64,000 bases of DNA, from contig NC_088305.1 of assembly GCF_032854445.1 (NCBI RefSeq), positions 937,001-1,001,000 of the forward strand. The letters run 5' to 3'. Each line of letters opens with the position of its first letter. Position 1 is the stretch's first letter. The DNA comes from Liolophura sinensis (Eukaryota; Mollusca; Polyplacophora; Chitonida; Chitonidae). The notes below the pieces were generated by a model. The model did no database searches, had not been told where the DNA came from, and worked only from the letters and a program-made list of their open reading frames with translations. Below are positions 44,548 through 55,376 of the stretch, in pieces. A program made the translations under genes and the position numbers.

Positions 44548-46280
44548 TCAACTACTGGCGTGGAATCTACTCTTATGTGAATGATAAACCATGAAATGGT
44601 TCAAAACATTCCACACAGAGGTTTGCATCACAAATCTTGCATCCATATTTTGACTCCTTCCTGATTTTTCTTGAACTACACAATTTGCAGCGCCTGGATT
44701 TGGGCATGGATGTGGGAGAATGTGACCGTCCGGCACTGTCCTTCTGTAATACTTCATGTCGTCTTTTTCTGTCTGTGCTGCCCGACAAGCTGTTTATCCA
44801 AATTTTGTCGAAACTCCAGTTGACACATTTCTTTCACCCGACCAGTTTTGCTTTTCTTCTGGTGATTCGGAGACTCCCGCATCAGAATGAAAGAGCACGC
44901 CACTGCTGTGTCAAACAAAAACCGGAACAGGTACTTCCAAAACTTTTTGGAGCGACGAGTAGTGGAATATTGCATACGCAGCTGATCTCCGTGGTCCACA
45001 CCATTCATGTGCTTGTTGTAGTTCTCCACAACTTCAGGGGCCTTTATTTCTGCACGCGTTCCATCCTTCTGTTTTCGCTGGACACCCACTGTGACAGTTG
45101 GATCAGAATTAGTTGACAAGAAGTTTACCTGTCGATTGTCGTACCAGCAGGCTGCCACAAGGTTTTCTTTCTGGTAGAGTTTACTTGCCCCTTTTTGTTT
45201 CGGCAGACAGTTTTTGTGTAGTGCGTCAGGCCACCCCTTTCTGTTGAGTCTACAGGTGCCACAAGCATACAGACCATCCTTCAACAAGTCTTGATACAGT
45301 TGGGGACTGGAAATGTAATTGTCCATGTATATGTGGTGACTTTTACCGGACAATACCCTGGTCAAATCCCATACAACCCTCGAGGCCAAACCCACTTCTC
45401 TCCCTGTATCTTGTTTGCCAGTGTATACCTCCATCTGGTACACATACCTATTGCTACTGTCTGCTAACTGCCACACTTTTACTCCAAATTTACAAGGCTT
45501 TGCCGGTAAGTACTGTCGGTACGAAACACGTCCACGGAATGGAATCATCGCCTCATCTATCGTGACACTTTTGTGTGGTCGATAGTTTTCCACTAACCGT
45601 CTCTGCACAATACTGAAGACTGGCCGGACATGATGTATTTTGTCATGGTTCGCATCTCCCCTGGCTGGATTTGTAGTAGAATCATTGCAGTGAAAATACT
45701 GCAAGATTTTCTCAAACCTGTCTCTGGTCATGATGACTGGTATGGACGGTACTCTGAAGAGCTGATCAGTTGACCAATACTGCTTGTATGTAGGCAATTG
45801 TATGATAGACATAACCACATGAATGCCCATAAATGCTTTCATTTCCTGGATTGTTACAGGGATCCATCTGTTGTCAGATTTTTTCTCAATACACTGCCTG
45901 GCATATAGGTTGGTCTGATCCACCAAAAGGGTATATAATTCTTCAGTGAATATGAGACTGAGAAAATCGAACTCTGTACTTTCCTTTGGTAGCACATTTA
46001 TAGGTCCAGTCGGCTGGGTGAAGTCGTTGACTGCAATCTTTTCCAGTCTGCCACTTCATCGGACGAGTTCTACTACAGGCGTTGTTGTTGTTTTTCTGTT
46101 GCCTATCGTATTTCCGGCAGCTAGCGGTCGCAGATCTGACAAAGGGAAATCATCGTCGTCAGATTCACTTTCTGATACACTAATGTCTGACTCAATGTCA
46201 CATTCCCTGTCAGACGGTCTATCATCGGTTGTGAAGCCTAAACAATCCTCGTCTTCGCTGGACTCGGCCAACGAAGCCAT
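44548..46280 (-). pseudogene. piggyBac-type transposase, two frameshifts
   Basis: ATG at 46,280 opens an acidic N-terminus (Ser/Asp-rich, to about 46,056). A frameshift near 46,050-46,000 leads to the catalytic region (45,995-44,754) with MSIIQLPTYKQYWSTDQLFR, VTIDEAMIPFRGR (first Asp), KVWQLADSSN, HIYMDNYISSPQLYQDLL (second Asp) and NKHMNGVDHGDQLR (later Asp), the DDD/DDE core of DDE_Tnp_1_7. A second shift near 44,790 leads to the C-terminal cysteine-rich zinc module CKLCSSRKIRKESKYGCKIC plus DANLCVECFEPFHG. Cut-and-paste at TTAA sites. All domains remain, so the copy is fairly young. Confidence 0.9.
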
Positions 46281-46660
46281 GTTGACACTCGAGTGTGTGC
46301 GAGTCTAAAAATATATTCTATTTTTGTTGTGGTTAGGTGTTCAAGCCAATAAAAACCGCCAAAATACCATTAAACACAAGCCTGAGACATTCATTAGGTG
46401 TGTATTGATTGGTTTATACTGAAACACAAAACATGTGAAAGCAAACTATGCACCCAATGAGAAGTGGTGTTATATGCGGGTTTAGCAGCTCCTCGGGAAA
46501 TGAGGTCCTTATCGGCCGCGCGGGTATACCCGCACCTCGGGTTGAGACAGAGCGCTCTGCATGCGGCCTGAGCCGCGCGTCGGAGTGAATGAGTTAAGGC
46601 CGCACTACCACTAAACCCTGGATCTATACTTATCTTCGACCTCATACATGGCGCGGGCAG
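46281..46660. other. piggyBac 5' flank with GC palindrome
   Basis: Contains the palindrome GCGGGTATACCCGC (about 46,520-46,533) and a TTAA at 46,594-46,597 preceded by a GC-rich stretch, which could be the element end. A second TTAA lies at 46,370. Terminal repeats could not be paired with the other side. Confidence 0.45.
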
Positions 46661-46673
46661 TCGCCGTTGCACT

Positions 46674-46916
46674 TTGATTACCAAGTTGAAAATAAGGTGG
46701 CCTGCGGAGCACGATACAAAGGATCTCAGACTTATAATCAAATTACCGGCCCAGGGCGACCCAGTTATCCGGAGCTCTCTCGAGGATATACGAGTCGTCA
46801 CAGGGGGCGTTTTACATCTCGATGCAATCTATTTAGATTGCGGCATAGGCCTTCGCCGCTTTCGTGTTAGTAGTCCCGATGACAATTTAGAGCTAACCGA
46901 CGTTATTGAATCGTAG
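46674..46916 (+). CDS. Short unrecognised frame in the Polinton, 3' of piggyBac
   Basis: Reads KLPAQGDPVIRSSLEDIRVV and ends at TAG 46,916. It sits where the rest of the minor capsid gene or another structural gene would be if piggyBac had inserted inside it. No motif is seen, and an overlapping frame (46,667-46,870) is equally open. Confidence 0.25.
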   Translation: MITKLKIRWPAEHDTKDLRLIIKLPAQGDPVIRSSLEDIRVVTGGVLHLDAIYLDCGIGLRRFRVSSPDDNLELTDVIES

Positions 46917-47565
46917 GACGATATGGGGCGACTGTACCCGACGATCACGGATGAAGACAATTACAGATGACCACCCCTTGGCCCCGACCGCGCCGACGAT
47001 TATGGTTGAAAACCCCTTGGCCCCGACCGCGCCGCCGGAGGGCGTGGCGCACGCCCATCGCCTGCAGTATATCAGCGAAATACAGAGGCAGCTTGAATCT
47101 GAGTGAGATCTCCGCCGGGACTTGTACAAAAAGTACCCGCATGATGTCTTGGCCACCGAGGCCCTTGATTCAGCCATGCTCACGGACGGTTTGGGCCTAG
47201 GGGTTGCTGGCGCGTGGCCACTCACAACGATAATTACAACCCCTGCTGTCTTGGCCATGGACGCTGTGGCCCTAGCTTGCGGTGTCTTAAATGTCGCCGG
47301 AAAAATCGTTAGCCGCCGGCTTCACGCAAAGGCCAAGAAACATAACGATATACGGCTGTTGGCTGAGGCCAAACTTAACAGCATCCGTGCGCAGGTATCT
47401 ACGGCATTATCTGATGGTGTTATATCAGACGTAGAGTTCAAGCAAATCGTTTAGGAGCTCAAGAACTACTCTGATCTGAAGCAGCAGATACGCGCCAAAT
47501 CTCGTAAGGTATTCAACGCTGTAGAGATCAATGAAAGCACGAAAAAACAGCTCGGCAAGAGCTGA
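46906..47565 (+). pseudogene. Polinton hydrophobic-core protein with in-frame stop
   Basis: 46,906-47,106 gives a Pro-rich start and RLQYISEIQRQLESE; a shift near 47,107 leads to YKKYPHDVLATEALDSAMLT, a long hydrophobic segment (GLGVAGAWPLTTIITTPAVL and AMDAVALACGVLNVAGKI), and a charged helix (KHNDIRLLAEAKLNSIRAQV). The TAG at 47,452-47,454 is followed in frame by ELKNYSDLKQQIRAKSRK. This protein type recurs near one end of animal Polintons; probably membrane-active or structural, role unknown. Confidence 0.55.
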
Positions 47566-47769
47566 AAAACGCTCTTTCCGAATGATGTTCTTGGGAGGTG
47601 CCCATGGGGGGGGGGGACTTGTTTGGAACCAGGGCAACCCCCATGCTATGTGTCGAGAGCCCCGGGGGCAGGACATTAGCCAGGATCTGACAATAGGGAG
47701 TCCAAAAGGCAGGGGGTTTGGGGGCCGCCGCTTGAGGTCCCCGTAAATCAGCAGGGGGTCTGCCGCCGG

Positions 47770-48950
47770 AGACATTTTATCGCCACTGTATCATTGAAAA
47801 TCAAGACCTTTTAATAGCTTTAATTGCCATTATATCACTGGAAATAATGTATTACTATTGGACCCAAGAAATTGATAGTTTTTAGGGGCACCCAATATAT
47901 CACACTTTTCCCACCAATGACTGACACTGAGTGCGAATCACTAAAAAGAGTACATAAATTTTATATTAAACTATGTAAGGTTACAATTTGTTATGCTTTG
48001 GACAACCAAGTGTGAAACAGGAGGTAGAAAAACAAATTGAACTGTAAAATACACAATTCAATACAGATGCAAGGAAAACAATGGCAATTTGGCACAGTAG
48101 TTCTGACAGTTCAAGTGTGAATACTGTGAATCAGGAGGTAGAAATAAATAAACTGTGAACAATAAAATACACAAAAATACATATAAAAGGAAACAATCAA
48201 AATTCATAGTAATTTGGCACAGCAGATGCATGTCACTCACAGTTACACTAATTCACATTAAAATGCAACGGAACCAAATCAGAACACAGTATACATAGCT
48301 ATTACAACTGAGACTGAGAACAGGCAAAATTATCACCACTGAATCTGTGACTGTCACTCACTAAAAAGAGTAGTGTCACCAATCACCATACGATTTGAGC
48401 AGCTAAGTCACAGTAGGTAGAAATAAACTTTGTAAAATACAAAAAACAAAACAAAACAAGAAACAATTCAAATACATGTACTATCAGTCACATATCTATG
48501 TCGAGAAATTAACTTTTGGCACAGTGACACAGTAGTGCATGTCAAACATCATTTCTGTCATCTGAATACATATATGAATACACTTTGAAAACTTACATGT
48601 TAGAAAAATATTCACAATGTAGTATACATACATATAATGTTAGTACACTTTGAAACAGTACCCGCGAACTTTACTATTATTGTACCTTAAAATATCGTAT
48701 TTTGACGAAAGTTCATATCCTTACTCGGTCATTTGCAGATGATTTTGTCACTGATTACGAGCGCCAATACAGACAGGAACAACACAACCTCACGTATGTT
48801 TCGATGGAACGATCTTGAATATATTTATTTTTGTTTTTAACCCCACCAAAAAAATGTTGATTCAAAATTTTGCCCATCAAAAATATCCCTTTTGGCTGGA
48901 TTGCCCGTCCAGTTGGACGGGTGGACGGGTGTCTGGCTAGCCTGGTGCCC
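47770..48950. other. AT-rich region with degenerate tandem duplication
   Basis: No gene. Blocks near 48,000-48,120 and 48,120-48,240 share 'caggaggtagaaa', 'ataaaatacacaa' and 'aatttggcacag', and 'cactaaaaagagta' occurs at 47,938 and 48,360, so this is an old tandem repeat of about 120 bp. Confidence 0.55.
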
Positions 48951-48954
48951 GGGG

Positions 48955-49062
48955 GTAAAAAAAAATCTGCCCCGTGTGGGGCTCGAACCCATGGTCCAAA
49001 AAAGCAAAAGACCTGGTTTATAGCTCAACCTGTTACCAATTAATCACCACCCTAACGGCGGG
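48955..49062 (-). repeat. tRNA-derived retroposon head
   Basis: Minus strand: an A-box-like GTGATTAATTGGTAACAGG, an anticodon-arm-like GGTTGAGCTATAAACC, then a good B box GGGTTCGAGCCCC followed by CACGGGGCAGATTTTTTTTT. Domain spacing is too long for a functional tRNA, so a tRNA-derived SINE or pseudogene is likelier. Confidence 0.55.
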
Positions 49063-49104
49063 CTCCGGATTTTTTGCGCTAGCGACCCACCGTTAGGGGG
49101 GGTT

Positions 49105-49380
49105 AATTGGCGCTGACACATCCCACCACCATTGGACCATCTACAACACCCCTTGGTGAGGTCTCTCTGCCTCCGAAACTGTCGAAAGTTGCAGAGATTC
49201 ATTAGAAGTGCGTAGAGCCCGGCGCTGTATGCAGGTAATGTAGTCATATACTACATATACAGGAGACCAAATCCGGATTTGAGCTAGCAAACATCCCCTT
49301 ATATACGCAGTATATGAATACACCCCTTACATACAGCGCCTTTCCCACCTCTGTCAGCCGACTGAGCTATATCCCAGACC
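49105..49380 (-). repeat. Second tRNA-like retroposon
   Basis: Minus strand begins GGGATATAGCTCAGTCGGCT, a canonical A-box region, and has a B-box-like GCTCAAATCC about 90 bases on. No cloverleaf with normal spacing, so a tRNA-derived repeat is likely. Confidence 0.5.
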
Positions 49381-49399
49381 CACGAAACATAGGCTACAT

Positions 49400-50190
49400 T
49401 GGAAGGACTTTTCCGCATGAACACAATATCTCCAATCCTCCTAAAATACTGGATCTTATCAAACAAGACACGCTGTAAAAGACTGTCACACTTATTTTTC
49501 ATAAAAACCGGTAGTTTAAGCCCTATCCTGGGGAGAAAATCAGCTGAATCACCCTTGTTGTGCAACACATCCGGCTTACATATAGGCTATACGCCTTATC
49601 TGTTAAATGCCAACTAGGTCGCCTCATATCAATGTGTGTATGTAGGCTAGACATGTAAATAAGCGTGTACGCCTTGGCTGGGGAGGCGCCTAAGGGGGTC
49701 CTCTATTTGTTATGGGGAGGGCCCCAGGGGAGGTTGCGCCAGAACCTATAGTGTGTATACTACTACGTGTTACGACAATCAGAAATGAGTGAGTGCTTAT
49801 GCAGGTGGGTAGATCCCGCCGCTGCTTGTGCAAGGTGCTTGTATGCCAGAGGTACGCCGGCTTAATTTCATTGTCACCTGTTGGGATATTCATTTCAAAT
49901 CATTACTTTTGTACTTTCAGTTTACAGCCAAGCTGGTTTTGATGAAGTTTAATGTGATAGCACTGGAAGTTCAGTGAGTTTTTGTAGAGCAGCTGATAGA
50001 TAACATACTCGGGTGTGACGTCAGGCGGGAAGAAAATGGCGGTCCGAAGTTGACAACACGAATTGATGACCAAGAGGTTAGAAATACTCAGTATTGGAGG
50101 AATATAAGGTATTTTATTTACAACTGGAATAGGTAAAACAGATCGTTGAGGTAAGTTACTGCTAATATCCGTGTATTTTATGAACTGACA
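49400..50190. other. Unique or unassigned sequence before the gypsy element
   Basis: No supported gene. Holds the right flanking inverted repeat (49,694). The expected 5' LTR of the gypsy element is absent here: no sequence resembling 'tgttatgtgcacgactgccg' is seen. Confidence 0.5.
49694..49763 (+). repeat. Right member of inverted repeat flanking the Polinton block
   Basis: Pairs with 33,041-33,110, with about 90 percent identity over 65-70 bp by eye. The outward orientation at both ends is what decayed terminal inverted repeats would give. Confidence 0.75.
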
Positions 50191-50234
50191 CATGTTTATT
50201 TCCTTAGGGTACACCGGTTGCGCAAGACTTCAGA

Positions 50235-51055
50235 TGGAAAACGAAAAGGTTTTCAAGGAGTCGTGCAATGACATATCAGATTTTATCTTTATGCTTGCCC
50301 TCTGCTTGTTAACCGTGCAAATATTCTACTCTACAAATACCACTGTACTGCACAGTGTTATGTGGATGTGGTTGAAGTTTTGGACTACCCTTTTACAGAG
50401 TGTGTTAACTGGCAAAGCTATGGATATATACACAGAGTTATCAACAGAACAGGCTGCAGATTATGATTTTGTGAAAGATGTTATCTTAAAAAGATATGAG
50501 CTTGTGCCAGAGGCCTATCGGCGGAAATTTAGAAATTTGAGAAAAGAGATCAGACTTACATTGACTTTGCTAGGCAGAAGGAACAATTGTTTGAGCTGTG
50601 GTGTTATGCTAAAAGTGTAGGTAATGATTATGAAAAGTTAAAACAGATCATTCTGATTGAAGACTTTAAAAGGTGTATTAATGATGATGTCAGAACTTTC
50701 ATTGAGGACAAAGAGGCTGATACATTAGAAGCAGCAGCCACTATGGCCGATACATACACGGTTACACATAAGGTCTCATTTCAGGAAAAAGCCGTCTACA
50801 TTTAGAAAGCCTCAACCCTTTTCCAGCGGTTCATTTGACTCAAATTCAGGCCCACCGAAACAGGCTCAAAATTTTGACAAATCAGGGGATCAAAGAAGAC
50901 CTGTTAATTCGAACACTACTCAACGAAGGTCTGACCATACATTTACTGATAGACAGTTTAGCAGGGTTACATGTAATTTTTGTAGGAAGCCAGGCATATC
51001 AAATTGTTATGCTTTAAAGAGAAGGCAAGAACAGGAGGGTGGCTTCAAGCCTACT
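50235..51055 (+). pseudogene. gypsy Gag, broken
   Basis: Capsid-like helical stretch (LTGKAMDIYTELSTEQAADY, RYELVPEAYRRKFRNLRKE) continuing after a shift near 50,600 (LFELWCYAKSVGNDYEKLKQ) to 50,805. After another break, a CCHC-like knuckle remains as CNFCRKPGISNC, which lacks the expected His. Gag would form the particle. Confidence 0.75.
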
Positions 51056-51058
51056 GGT

Positions 51059-53604
51059 TTGTGTGTTACTGCTAAAAAGTCTGATATAGTGAACAATGTT
51101 GATGCATTTGATTATGTTAAGACTCCACTAGTAGATTGTACACAGAATTCACAGGATAATGTTATGAAGGTTTTTGAGCCATTTATTTGTGACGGTAAAG
51201 TCTCACTTAAAAGTGACATGTCTTGTGATACAAAGATCAGGGCATTAAGAGATACTGGAGCTTCTCAGTCTTTATTGTTACAAAATGTTTTGCCATTTTC
51301 TGATGAGTCATATTCTGGATCAAATGTATTAATTAGAGGTGTAAGCTCTGCTGAATTTGAATCTGTGCCTCTTCACAAAGCTTACTTGTCATCAGATATT
51401 ATTTCGGGTCCTGTTACTGTCGGCATTAGGCCTACTTTGCCTTTTAAAGGAATTCATCTACAACTTGGCAATGATCTTGCTGGTGACAAAGTAATGGTTA
51501 ATCCTATTGTGACTGATAAACCTTGTTTAAATCAAACTGTTGATCCTGTTGAGAAAGAAATTCCAGATTTGTATCCCTCTTGTGCTGTAACGAGGTCTAT
51601 GTCAAACAAACTTTCTGATAACGGCAAAAAAACAGTAACGGACTTACAAGATACATTTCTTACACAAATGTTTACTCAAGGCGACTGCATTGATAATGAT
51701 GAATCAGACCATTGTACACCTAGTGACATATCACATGTTTCTAAACATCAGCTTGTAATTGAACAGCACAAAGACCCAGAAATTTCATGTTTGTTTGACA
51801 GAGCTCTCGATGATTGTGTTATTTCATCTGAACCTGTGTGTTATTATGTCAAATCTGATATACTTATGCGTAAATGGAGACCACCTGATGTATCTGTTGA
51901 TGATGACTGGGCTGTTAAACATCAGATTGTTGTACCTAACGCATACCGAACTGAAATTTTACGTATGGCACATGAAATGCCATTAGCTGGTCACTTGGGT
52001 GTTAACAAGACCTACTACTGGACACTGAACCACTTCTTTTGGCCAGGATTAAAGAGAGATGTAACCCAGTTTTGTAAATCATGTCATACATGCCAGGTAG
52101 TGGGTAAGCCTAATCAGACTATTCCTAAGGCACCATTAGAGCCTGTACCAGCTTTTTAAGAGCCATTCAGCAAAATATTGATTGACTGTGTAGACCCTCT
52201 ACCTAAGACGAAGTCTGGGAATCAGTATGTGTTAACTATTATGTGTACAGCAACCAGATTTCCCGAAGCTGTTCCTTTAAGGAATATAAACACCAAGTCT
52301 GTTGTCAAAGCTTTAACAAAGTTTTTTACTCTGTTTGGTTTACCCAAATCCATACAGTCTGATCAAGGTTCAAACTTTATGTCTGGTATTTTTCAGCAAG
52401 TTGTGTACCAGTTAGGCATTAAACAATACAAGTCGTCTGCCTACCACCCAGAAAGTCAAGGTGCAATTGAAAGATTTCACCAAACATCAAAGAACATGAT
52501 AAAGACTTATTGTTATGATACAGAGAAAGACTGGGATGAAGGTATTCCATTTCTTATGTTTGCTGTTCGAGAGTCAGTACAAGAATCATTGGGTTTCAGT
52601 CCATTTGATTTAGTATTTGGACATACTGTTAGAGAACCTTTGTTAATTTACAAGGAACAGTTTTTCAATGATGACACAAGTAATGTAAATCTTTTGGATT
52701 ATGTATCTGATTTTCGTACTAAGCTTGTCAGAGCATGTGAATTGGCTAAAGCCAATCTTGAATGTACTCAGAAGAATATGAAACGTAGATATGATGAGAA
52801 ATCTGTTGTTCGGTCATTTCAACCTGGTCAGAAAGTTTTAGTATTGTTACCTGTACCTGGTAAATGCTTTGATGTCAGATATTTTGGTCCATATGTTGTT
52901 GACCAAAAGCTGAGTGAGCTTAACTATGTTGTTAAAACACCTGATCGGCGCAAATCAAGTCAGTTATGTCATATTAACATGCTGAAACCCTATGTAAACA
53001 GAAGTGACATTGACAACACTGCTGTACATTCTGTTAATGTTGCTGCTGCTGACATTGACCAGAGTTGCTGTAATACAGATGATATTGGCGAACAGTTGGT
53101 TGATTCTAAGCTCAATTCTTCAAAGCTTCAGAATTCAGATGTCTTAAAACAACTTGATTCTAAACTGCAACATCTGGAACCCATTCACCAACAGCAACTG
53201 TCTGAACTTGTTTTTGAGTTTTCACATTTGTTTCCGGATGTACCATCAAGAACTGATGTCATTTTTCACGATGTTGCTATAGGTGCAGTTTTGCTTCAGG
53301 AGGACAATCTTGGTGTTGATCATCCAGTTTGTTTCTTTCTCGTAAACTTAACAAGTTTCAGAGAAATTATTCAACTGTTGAAAAAGTTATTTTAGCTCTG
53401 CAACATTTTGAAGTTTATGTAACAGCTTCGGGACAACCTGTGATTGTAAATACTGATCACAATCCACTTGTGTTTCTACAGAAAGTTAAGGGAAAGAATC
53501 AGAGATTGTTACGGTGGAGTTTATTGTTGCAGGAATACAATCTTGAAATCAAACATGTAAAGGGAAAAGATAATGTTATTGCACATTGCTTGTCTCGTGT
53601 ATAA
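51059..53604 (+). pseudogene. gypsy Pol: protease, integrase, RT remnant, RNase H
   Basis: Protease motif LRDTGASQSLLL (about 51,240). Integrase zinc region HLGVNKT to CKSCHTCQ (about 51,990-52,095). TAA at 52,157-52,159 is an in-frame stop directly before the integrase core (IDCVDPLP, IQSDQGSNFMSG, GAIERFHQ: the DDE triad), then GPY-like LSELNYVVKTPDRR. After a spacer, the conserved pre-RT segment LSELVFEFSHLFPDVPSRTD appears, but the RT palm is deleted: the frame jumps to IGAVLLQEDN (late RT/RNase H), shifts near 53,335, and ends KGKDNVIAHCLSRV at 53,604. Normal gypsy elements place RT/RNase H before integrase. Confidence 0.85.
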
Positions 53605-53720
53605 GTTGTGTATAAATGTTTAATTACATGTGGTTTTACAATGTTGTATATATTATTGTTTAACATATATTGTAAGTAAAAAAAAAAGTTAGGAAAACTT
53701 TTTTTTTTGATGGGTGGGTG

Positions 53721-54052
53721 TGTTATGTGCACGACTGCCGTCAGTTTCTAAATATAGCTTGCCATTGTTTACAGATGCTAAGTTCAGGGAGTGCTGTCTG
53801 CCTCTACCTTGGAATGTTCCAGAATACGCTCAGTTCCGTGCCTGTTTGTTTACATCAAGTGTTCAGGAATTTTCTTATTCTAGACAATTCCACCAGGCTA
53901 TATAAGATCGATAAAAGCAGGTCGAACAGGGAGAGAGACGGGGAGAACAGAGATCGGAGAACGGAGAATTATTGAGAGTTTTGGATGCTTTCGCTGTGTA
54001 TTACCTTAGTAGGCCATTTGTGCTGAATTTTGGTGTCTTCATAGCCTCTGGC
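53721..54052 (+). repeat. gypsy 3' LTR, left part
   Basis: Starts with TGTTATGTGC directly after the polypurine tract. Contains a TATATAAG box at about 53,899. Ends in the target duplication CCTCTGGC (54,045-54,052) at the Mutator-like insertion. Confidence 0.8.
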
Positions 54053-54502
54053 CTCGGACCCCCATTAATTTTCCATAAGCGACAATGTTAACGTCTAGCG
54101 CTGTAGCTCAGTCCCAAACATTCCGTGGCCATTAAGCTTTGGTGCATACCTGGCCCAGCCTGTGAGAAAGAAGCCATAAAAATCTTGACATAGGTTGACC
54201 GTCAAAATCTGGATCTTTCCATGCCGGCAGCTGGGAGGCGTGCCTAGCAACGCCAAGGGGACGTCACTCGCAGCCTCATCACTACCTCACACCTTGTGTC
54301 CTCTCGCCCAGAATTACAAACTTTCATCAATAAAGCTCATACCTCCTCAAAGTTTAGACAGTTTCCAGCATTTTAACACCAAGCATGCACCTGTGCACCA
54401 AAAATGGACGCCTGGGAGCAAAAAAAGACTTTATACCCTAAAATTCACAGAACTACAATCGTCCCTACCGAAAAACGGAAGTTGTAATGGGGGTCTGTGT
54501 CC
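54053..54502 (+). repeat. Left direct terminal repeat of the Mutator-like element
   Basis: Near-identical to 58,200-58,649 and in the same orientation. Begins CTCGGACCCCCATTAATTTT and ends TAATGGGGGTCTGTGTCC, so each repeat itself has inverted ends. An open frame of about 95 codons crosses both copies without family resemblance. Confidence 0.88.
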
Positions 54503-55376
54503 TATCACACCAGCCACCTTTTTTCAAAATCAATAATTTTTGCACCACACAATTCCTGACACTTCTGAACCTCACAGGCAAAATTAGGGCTTGATACATG
54601 CAGAAACTTTGGAGTTGAATGAATTCAAGTTGGGGTACCCCCATCTTGGACATGTGTCTTTTTTCCAGGGTGAAAAAACTCTGAAGGGTAAACTTTGAAG
54701 CCTTGCAGTGCATATACCGTTCGAGATATCTCCATCAGATCAACTGTTTTGGAAAGACAAGATGTTTATCTGCAAGAAAAGTTAAAAAATCACATTGACA
54801 GAGCACTTTAGACTTTTCAAAAGCAACCATTTAGAGAAATATACATTTTTAAGAAGACTTTTCTACTAAGAGCAGCTTTAAATATCAAAGTTACAAGCCA
54901 AAAGTGTCAAAGCATACATCAAAATATAGGCAATTTATCTGACAATTAAATGTCAAAATATAAGACATTTACTTTAGCAACTATGTGAAAAAAATTGACT
55001 GACAGTGTGGTAGGGGGTATCAAAGCGGATTGTCACGATTTCGGAACAATCATTTGTGACCAAAATCAAAGCAAGAATAATGCCTCAAGGTGATGAAGAC
55101 CTACTCACAGGCACTTTTTTAGTGGACAGGACTTAAGAAAAGACTAGTATCCCAGTTCCCCACTGAATAACATGATGAAACCCTTTAAAAGACCACCCAG
55201 CCAGGCACCCCCCCCCCCCTGCCCTCCTCCCCCATGACTGCTGATTGGCTGACCAGCTCACCATGCAAAAACCTCCCTGCACCATTGCTGTTGTCTCACA
55301 GCAGGTTATTACTCTGCACAGTAACATCAAAGGGTGTCACATTGGCATCTACAATATATAAACAGAGAGGAAAAAT
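54503..55376. other. 5' non-coding part of the Mutator-like element
   Basis: AT-rich, no supported gene. A C-tract lies at 55,209-55,219. Probably promoter and leader of the transposase. Confidence 0.5.

Larger units (their letters stand above)
33185..47575. mobile_element. Decayed Polinton/Maverick DNA transposon with nested piggyBac
   Basis: Contains the hallmark Polinton set in one GC-richer block: protein-primed DNA polymerase B, retroviral-type integrase, FtsK/HerA packaging ATPase, double-jelly-roll-type major capsid protein, minor capsid protein, and several small conserved proteins. A maturation protease was not found; it may have been lost with the sequence disrupted by piggyBac. 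Nearly every gene has stops or frameshifts, so the element is not autonomous. The true ends are not certain: the inverted repeat at 33,041/49,694 may be the remains of its termini. Confidence 0.88.

Noticed and set aside
48955-49062. Functional tRNA gene
   Set aside because: A good B box, but arm spacing and the acceptor stem do not form a normal cloverleaf. Treated as a tRNA-derived repeat.
54195-54536. 113-codon frame in the terminal repeat of the Mutator-like element
   Set aside because: Present in both terminal repeats, but a single-base difference ends it differently and no domain is visible.
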